Shown here: piece by piece, positions 57,876-64,000 of the stretch
Numbering within the stretch: the first letter of the stretch is position 1
Layout of the letters: the number at the start of each line of letters is the position of its first letter
Origin: Tetraselmis striata
Lineage: Eukaryota; Chlorophyta; Chlorodendrophyceae; Chlorodendrales; Chlorodendraceae
Assembly (NCBI GenBank): GCA_006384855.1
Contig: VCJN01000285.1
Span: 593,302 to 657,301, forward strand
DNA length: 64,000 nt
Direction: 5' to 3'
The notes under the pieces: generated by a model
Database searches by the model: none
Told to the model about the DNA's origin: nothing
Seen by the model: the letters and a program-made list of their open reading frames with translations, nothing else
Made by a program: the position numbers and the translations under genes

Positions 57876-58823
57876 GTGGAAGATGCCGCGCGGCTGCTGG
57901 GCTTCGGGGGCGACCCCGCGGCGGCCGCCCCGCCGCGCGCCTCGATTCTCTCCCTTGGAGACGTATTCCTCATTGTTCTCGCGCTGCTGGCATGGCGGCT
58001 TGTGCGCGGGGTGGAGCATGCGCGGGACCAGCTGACCAACGTGCTGGTCAAGCTGCGGTATCTTGAGAAGCGCGTGGATGCTCTGGCGGAGGGCGGCGGC
58101 AGCGGCTCCTTTGGCCAGTCGCCCTCCTCCACCTCCGACACCGCCTCCGACGACGACGGCGGCTCCGCGTCGGTGCGCGGTTCGGCGCGGCCGCTTGAGC
58201 AGTCGGCGGCGAGCTTCCGCGAGTGCTTGCTTCCCAATGAAGACATCGACGTGGCCGCCTTCATGGCAGGCTGCAACGACTACAGCCAGCTGCTGGGGCG
58301 AATGGGCCCCTTCGCGAAGCTGATGGTGCGCGAGGTGCGCGGCAACGTGGGCAAGATCAATGGCACGTACGCCACCAACCCGGAGGCGCTCCGCTCCGCG
58401 CGCGCGCTGCTGGAGACGGAGAAAAACAACGGGCTCCACCGCGAGGGTGGCCAGCTGGCGGACCCCAGCAGCGCCATGGGGCTGCTGTGGGCGCGCCGTG
58501 GCCTGTCTTTCTGGGCAGCCGTGTTTGAGGGGCTCGCCGAGGCAGAGGACAGTGGTGATGGGGCAGTGCAGGTGAAGAAGGTGGCGGGCGCCGCGTACGA
58601 CGAGATGCTGCGCCCCTACAATGGTTGGATGACGCGCAGCTCCTTCTCCATGGCTATTAACCACATGCCTGACTGGGAAAGCCTGCAGTCCCGGCTGGGC
58701 AGCAGTCGGGCGGAGGTGGCGGCGGACATGCACGCCTGGGCAACCCTGGCGCGGCAACTTGTGAGCCGCCTGAAGGCGATGCACACCGAGCTCGACCTCG
58801 AGGACAGCCGCAAGAGCATATAG
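57876..58823 (+). CDS. Glycolipid transfer protein (GLTP) domain protein with membrane anchor; 5' end open
   Basis: The frame is open from about 57646 to the stop at 58821. There is no ATG upstream of the domain, so at least one 5' exon is missing. From 57876 (a GTG codon, not a proven start) the protein has a membrane helix (GDVFLIVLALLAWRLV), a short coiled coil (LVKLRYLEKRVDALAEG), an acidic Ser-rich linker and then a GLTP domain (last 210 residues). The domain shows LLGRMGPFAKLMVREVRGNV, LLWARRGLSFWAAVFEGL and AYDEMLRPYNGWM, matching the DxxGN-, WL-R-L-F- and Y-x-x-L-x-x-H/Y-x-W patterns. GLTP folds move sphingolipids between membranes. The His of the usual headgroup site reads Tyr-Asn here (PYNGW), so the ligand may differ. 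An anchored GLTP suggests work at membrane contact sites (inference). Confidence 0.8.
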   Translation: MEDAARLLGFGGDPAAAAPPRASILSLGDVFLIVLALLAWRLVRGVEHARDQLTNVLVKLRYLEKRVDALAEGGGSGSFGQSPSSTSDTASDDDGGSASVRGSARPLEQSAASFRECLLPNEDIDVAAFMAGCNDYSQLLGRMGPFAKLMVREVRGNVGKINGTYATNPEALRSARALLETEKNNGLHREGGQLADPSSAMGLLWARRGLSFWAAVFEGLAEAEDSGDGAVQVKKVAGAAYDEMLRPYNGWMTRSSFSMAINHMPDWESLQSRLGSSRAEVAADMHAWATLARQLVSRLKAMHTELDLEDSRKSI

Positions 58824-60129
58824 CCCGCTTTTGATTACCTAAGACAGTCAAAGGACTTGAAAGCCCCTACCCATGAACTCCTCCCTCTGCCACGCCGGAA
58901 TATCAGCCTGTATCATTGTGTAGGTTTATCTTCGTGGCGCAGCCTAGCAGATACGTTGATACGGGCATGTGAGGTATAGACGGCTGCTACACCCGCAGCC
59001 ACATGACTTGTGTAAGGCCATGTTGGCACCCGCATTGCAAGTTTGAGCACTTTTGCAATTTGCAAGGGCGTCAAGGGTCGAGTGCGCATAGCTGAGGGAT
59101 AACATCATTATTGCAATCGGATGTGTTCACATTTTGGACGGCAAGCGGTGTCCCTGATAAAACCTCACAACAATTGTTTGGGTGTAGGGTTTACGGTTCA
59201 ACATCATATATACCCCCTTACATACGCTGTTCACTTTTCTTACCCAACCCGATGCCAGGTGAGCAGATCCACAGCGCATGGATCTGGCAAATCACCCTGC
59301 TTTTTAAGCTTCGGTCCGTGACAAATCTGTGCATCATTCGGATATAGAATTTTAAGAAATTCTGACACACCCTCTTGAAGTAACATGCACATCTGCATTT
59401 TATTACTAAAATCGCCTTTTACAGCCGGGATCGCCTTCCAGTTTTCTTTCTTGTCCAAACCCGTGTATTTCGTAATGGTCGATGTTTTAACCATTAAAAG
59501 TAGGCACATCCCCCGTTTCGGTGCGCTGTGTTGGGTGTGACCCTGCCAATCACGACAAGTATTGGCAGTGGGGTGCTGCTCCCCAGCATGTTGGCTGGCG
59601 CGGTGGTTGATATCTGGGTGCTTACCTCGAATTTGAATGGAGGATGTCGCACCACGCAGCGCACCCCTCCCCTCCAACTCGGCAACTACCCATCACTACT
59701 GTGCCCCACAAATTTAGCGAATAAGTTGGGGTTCTAACAGCCGCAGTAAGAAGAGACAAAGTGCTGTGTTTGATGACAAAGAAACACAGCAGGCATTGCC
59801 AAGAACTGACAAGACTGGGCTAGGCAGATTGACTGTTGCCACCCAGCTCGCTGTACTTTCGCGTGAGATTTATCATATTACAATTATTGAATGCTGAACA
59901 GCGATTCCAGGGTTTCATAGCCCAACTGATAACGCCCGACATCACTCCATATAATCTATATGCAGCTTATCACATGCCAGCAATGGACCAGCTTTCATTC
60001 GTGCAATTGGGCAGACAAGCTTGCCAGCCATGCAAGATGTTGTATGCGCACAGGTCTATTGAAACAGCGTCACACACTGGGTAGCCCTCCGTGCCCATGG
60101 CTCCCTACAACCTGCTTGCTGGTCCGCCG
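58824..60129. other. Intergenic; possible coding relic at 59240-59500
   Basis: The minus-strand frame 59240-59677 has a protein-like half (LLQEGVSEFLKILYPNDAQI, then KKQGDLPDPCAVDLLTWHRV). Its composition is lower in GC than the host genes, and it may be a transposon fragment. I cannot name it. Confidence 0.35.
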
Positions 60130-60468
60130 CTACTCTTGCTTTGCGTCCTGCGGGGCAGCGCGCGTCCCGTCCCCTGTGTCCTTCTTGCCCTTGCCGCCAG
60201 CCCCAACCATCGCCCGCCGGAAGCGCTTGCGCCTGGGCTGCGCAAACTCGGGCATGCGGCCCGTCACGAGCTTGAACGACAACGCCGCGAGCGAGACAAA
60301 CAGCGCGTAGAGCGCAAAGTAGCCCAGGTTGGTGAGCACCGAGGAGACGCCCATTATGGCTACGGCGAGCCACCTGCGGGTGCTGGGTGCCTGCTTGATG
60401 GTATGCCGTGAACCAAGCCCGGAGTGCAGGCGCACTGTGGCTGGAATGGAATAACAGGCTCGGCTCAC
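60130..60468 (-). CDS. Small membrane protein of unknown function (about 112 aa)
   Basis: The frame contains RRWLAVAIMGVSSVLTNLGY and FALYALFVSLAALSFKLVTG, one or two membrane helices. Then comes RMPEFAQPRRKRFRRAMVGA, a basic stretch, and a charged tail ending DAKQE. The helix-then-RKRFRR layout fits a tail facing the cytosol. The first 30 residues are weak, and an AG acceptor before APSTRRW suggests this may be the last exon of a longer gene. The strong hydrophobic pattern and codon use support a real gene. I do not recognise the family. Confidence 0.5.
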   Translation of the reverse strand: MSRACYSIPATVRLHSGLGSRHTIKQAPSTRRWLAVAIMGVSSVLTNLGYFALYALFVSLAALSFKLVTGRMPEFAQPRRKRFRRAMVGAGGKGKKDTGDGTRAAPQDAKQE

Positions 60469-61188
60469 CGGCTGATGACGCGCCGTGCTAACTGCTAAGC
60501 TGATATATCCCTGCTGCCGCCGTCGCCGCTGTCGCTGCCGCTGCTACTGCCACTGGCGCCACCGCTGTTTCTGTTACTGCTGCTGCTGATGCCGACCGCG
60601 CGAGCTAACAGTGGTGCACGGTGTCGTGACGAGTAATCCTTAGCCGTAGCCGGAGAACGACGCGGGTTCCCAGGCGACTGCTATGGACATACTGCCATAA
60701 GAAAATTGGAAGGTAAAAGCAGCAGCACGGGTACTATCATCATTACTACTCGCGACTATTCAGGGACAGTATGTCGAAACGGTATTCGTCGGGCAACTTT
60801 ACGCACTTTATTCTGAATGTGCAATCATAAGCAGCATTTGGGTATTTCCGTCTCGGCGAAACCTGCTCATCATCTAGCGGATAGCCTGGTACGCGAGTAG
60901 CAATCCTTCTCACTGTACAGGGTAGAATACTCTATAAATAAAATATTTTAGATTTATATTTTAAAATATTTAGAATCTTACTTGTATCCAGTGGATACGT
61001 ATCCAGCCACGATTTTTACAATTTTTCAAGTCCAGACAGGGGCGCCGAGAGTGTCCAAGTCTGGACAACACATACTCGTACAACTGGTATGGCGGGTACG
61101 GGCACGAGTACTATGACAACTGCCGATACATAATATGCTGCTCCTGCTGCTGGACGCGATGCGGCAGTACGAGTAGCGAAGCGCGGCA
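60469..61188. other. Intergenic, nothing recognised
   Basis: CTG/CCG-rich simple sequence at 60500-60590, then AT-rich DNA. No gene seen. Confidence 0.5.
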
Positions 61189-62341
61189 TCAAGGGGCGGC
61201 GCCTGCTGCTGCAGAAGTCGCCGGAGCGCCATCGCCAGTCGTGGCCCCCAAGGGCGGCAAGTTCTCTTGCGCCGGCTCCCTCTTGGGGCAGGTGGCACGG
61301 TTGTGGCCAGCAGACCCGCACTTGCTGCATTTCCGTCGCCCCTTGGCCTTGTTGTCAGGCCGATTGTAGTCCTGCACGTTCGCGACAGCTTGAATCTTGG
61401 CCGTGAGTGTCCTGTCGGCGGGGGCCGCTGCTTCCAGCGCCTTGCGCTTGCGGAAGCCGTCCTCAATGCGCACCAGGCAGGCGAGGAGCTCTTCCGCCGC
61501 ATCTTGTTCGACATATCCGTAGTCTACGCATATAAGGGACGTGACGGTGCGCGACCTCCCCCACAGCTTGCCTATAACTGCCTTGCATGGCGTTGCTGGT
61601 CCACAGGAATGTCCAGCACCTGCTGGAGGCCAGCGCAGAGAACAGGGGATACCTTGGCCGACAGGGGGGCTGCGACTGTCGCGGAAATCCTAGTGGCGTT
61701 GGTGCCATACGTCCATAGCAAGGACGACTCGAGCTGAGTTTTGTGCCATCTGGTGTTGATGAGGTGCACGTGGAAGCCCGCCCAGGCTAGGTCACGATGG
61801 GCGGCAGGGTAGAAGTGACGACATGGTAGGCCGGCTGTCCCAGGATCAACTTGCGGGACATCCGCCACAGGATGAAGAGTGACCTCGCCCTCCAGGTCTT
61901 CGTCATCAGGTACCGCCGCCGCCTCATGGCAAGCCACCACACGGTAGTTTCCGCTGCTCCCCATCTCCTCATGGCAAAGCTGAGTTGCATAGCCTGAGAC
62001 GTGCCTAGCCAGCTTGTCGGTGATGTCTGGGAACCACTGCTTGCACAGCTTGTCCGGGTCCACCCGTGATGTCCCAGCATGAATCTCGCGGATTTCCGTC
62101 TTCTTTGCCTTGCGTGCCTGAACCTCCCACACCCGGTCAAATGCCTCCTCCAGTGTGAGGGGTTCGCAGGAGGACACCATGCTTGTAGTCCTTGTTGGCG
62201 CCCTCGCCCCGGCTGCTGGCGAACGATCATGCAGTAAAGCCTTGCAACCAAGGTGCCCCCCATCGTGGAAAGTTCACGCCAAGTTGCTTCTTGATGTAGC
62301 TTTCCGCACTGGGATATCTTGCCAGCAGAAGTGCCCACCTG
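61189..62341 (-). pseudogene. Mutator-like (MULE) transposase, C-terminal remnant
   Basis: Minus strand, in order. YIKKQLGVNFPRWGAPWLQG (near 62290) is the end of the MULE catalytic region. EAFDRVWEVQARKAKKTEIR and GLPCRHFYPAAHRDLAWAGF (near 61820) give a SWIM-type zinc finger. Last is a CCHC knuckle, CSKCGSAGHNRATC (near 61310). This SWIM-then-knuckle order is typical of MULE/FAR1 proteins. Three frames are needed and one stop interrupts the first block, so it is not a working gene as read. An AG acceptor just before the GTGGGCAC at 62341 suggests the first block is an exon. The satellite would then sit in or beyond its upstream intron. Confidence 0.7.
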
Positions 62342-62376
62342 TAATAGCACAATCACATGGAACTGTTAGAAAATAT

Positions 62377-64000
62377 ATGGGCTGGGGGAGTCGGCGTGTT
62401 GGAGAGGGGGGGGTGGTTGGGGGCGGGCAGCATAATGCGGCGCGGGGCTGGATGTATGGGCTGGGGGAGTCAGAGTATGGTAGGGCGAGCAGCATAATGC
62501 GGCGCGGGGCTGGATGTATGGGCTGGGGGAGTCAGAGTATGGTAGGGCGAGCAGCATAATGCGCAGCGGGGCTGGATGTATGGGCTGGGGGAGTCAGAGT
62601 ATGGGAGGGCGAGCAGCATAATGCGGCGCGGGGCTGGATGTATGGGTTGCGGGAGTCAAAGTATGGGAGGGCGAGCAGCATAATGCGGCGCGGGGCTGGA
62701 TGTATGGGCTGGGGGAGTCAGAGTATGGGAGGGCGAGCAGCATAATGCGGCGCGGGGCTGGATGTATGGGCTGGGGGAGTCAGAGTATGGTAGGGCGAGC
62801 AGCATAATGCGGCGCGGGGCTGGATGTATGGGCTGGGGGAGTCAGAGTATGGTAGGGCGAGCAGCATAATGCGCAGCGGGGCTGGATGTATGGGCTGGGG
62901 GAGTCAGAGTATGGTAGGGTGAGCAGCATAATGCGGCGCGGGGCTGGATGTATGGGTTGCGGGAGTCAAAGTATGGGAGGGCGAGCAGCATAATGCGGCG
63001 CGGGGCTGGATGTATGGGCTGGGGGAGTCAGAGTATGGGAGGGCGAGCAGCATAATGCGGCGCGGGGCTGGATGTATGGGCTGGGGGAGTCAGAGTATGG
63101 GAGGGCGAGCAGCATAATGCGGCGCGGGGCTGGATGTATGGGCTGGGGGAGTCAGAGTATGGGAGGGCGAGCAGCATAATGCGGCGCGGGGCTGGATGTA
63201 TGGGCTGGGGGAGTCAGAGTATGGTAGGGTGAGCAGCATAATGCGGCGCGGGGCTGGATGTATGGGCTGGGGGAGTCAGAGTATGGGAGGGCGAGCAGCA
63301 TAATGCGGCGCGGGGCTGGATGTATGGGCTGGGGGAGTCAGAGTATGGGAGGGCGAGCAGCATAATGCGGCGCGTGGCTGGATGTATGGGCTGGGGGAGT
63401 CAGAGTATGGGAGGGCGAGCAGCATAATGCGGCGCGGGGCTGGATGTATGGGCTGGGGGAGTCAGAGTATGGTAGGGCGAGCAGCATAATGCGGCGCGGG
63501 GCTGGATGTATGGGCTGGGGGAGTCAGAGTATGGTAGGGCGAGCAGCATAATGCGGCGCGGGGCTGGATGTATGGGCTGGGGGAGTCAGAGTATGGGAGG
63601 GCGAGCAGCATAATGCGGCGCGGGGCTGGATGTATGGGCTGGGGGAGTCAGAGTATGGGAGGGCGAGCAGCATAATGCGGCGCGGGGCTGGATGTATGGG
63701 CTGGGGAGTCAGAGTATGGTAGGGCGAGCCAGGCATAATGCGGCGCGGGGCCTGGATTGTATGGGCCTGGGGGAGTCAGAGTATAGGGAGGGCCGAGCAG
63801 CATAAATGCGGCGCGGGGCTGGATGTATGGGCTGTGGGGAGTCAAGTATGGAGGCGAAGCACAATGCGGCGCGGGCTGATGTATGGGGGGAGATCAGAGT
63901 AAATGGGAGGGGAGCAGCATAATGCGGCGCGGGCTGGATGTATGGGCTGGGGAGTCCAGAGTAATGGTAGGGCGAGAGCATAATGCGGCGGGGGCTGGAT
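62377..64000 (+). repeat. 62-bp tandem satellite, about 26 copies, reaches the window end
   Basis: Unit: GGCTGGATGTATGGGCTGGG, GGAGTCAGAGTATGGKAGGG, then CGAGCAGCATAATGCGGCGCGG. The step is 62 bases (e.g. 62451 to 62513). Variants (GCGCAGCGG; TTGCGGGAGTCAAAG) recur in sets, showing block duplication. After about 63710 single-base insertions and losses become frequent. Since 62 is not a multiple of 3, the frames across it are not genes. Confidence 0.95.

Noticed and set aside
62377-64000. CRISPR array
   Set aside because: The whole 62-bp unit repeats with no unique spacers. It is a satellite in a eukaryotic genome.

Overview
The window looks like nuclear DNA of a eukaryotic green alga (inference). 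The genes are split by GT-AG introns. ORC1 has the plant-type layout with a PHD finger inside the BAH domain. The E2F ends in a plant-like RB-binding motif, a C2 protein carries YPPPQ and HKG repeats, and a chlorophyte-like TGTAA signal follows ORC1. Coding exons are very GC-rich, while intergenic DNA is mixed and full of repeats. No rRNA, organelle or bacterial operon is present.

Layout: (1) 1-274, start of a U-box E3 ligase running off the left edge. (2) 275-3308, gene-free, with small repeats. (3) 3309-5686 (-), a 10-exon C2/YPPPQ/GYKHKG protein. (4) 5687-6915, divergent promoter region with a consensus E2F site. (5) 6916-13654 (+), complete 13-exon ORC1. (6) 15249-16389 (-), a two-exon 139-aa protein. 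(7) 17017-17261, a tRNA-headed SINE with target-site duplications. (8) 17662-20914, a young tyrosine-recombinase element with split direct repeats. (9) 22949-34281 (-), a 17-exon filamin-repeat/REJ single-pass surface protein. (10) 35731-38195 (-), a nine-exon E2F factor. (11) 39120-40730, a DIRS-type fossil. (12) 40745-54105, a CACTA/EnSpm-like DNA transposon (-) split by a related shorter copy (+, 47300-53475). (13) 57876-58823 (+), a membrane-anchored GLTP-domain protein. (14) 60130-60468 (-), a small membrane protein. (15) 61189-62341 (-), a Mutator-like transposase remnant next to a 62-bp satellite that fills the window to 64000.

How the parts relate: ORC1 (origin licensing) and E2F (G1/S transcription factor) lie about 22 kb apart, and ORC1 has a TTTTCCCGC-type E2F site about 90 bp before its ATG, so control of one by the other is plausible. 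The REJ protein is built for the cell surface. Several introns of unrelated host genes, and of the DNA transposons, carry a long C run directly after the 5' splice site. That is the most unusual shared signal in the window. Exon models below come from reading splice sites and frames by eye. Every multi-exon model closes in frame, but none has transcript support here.
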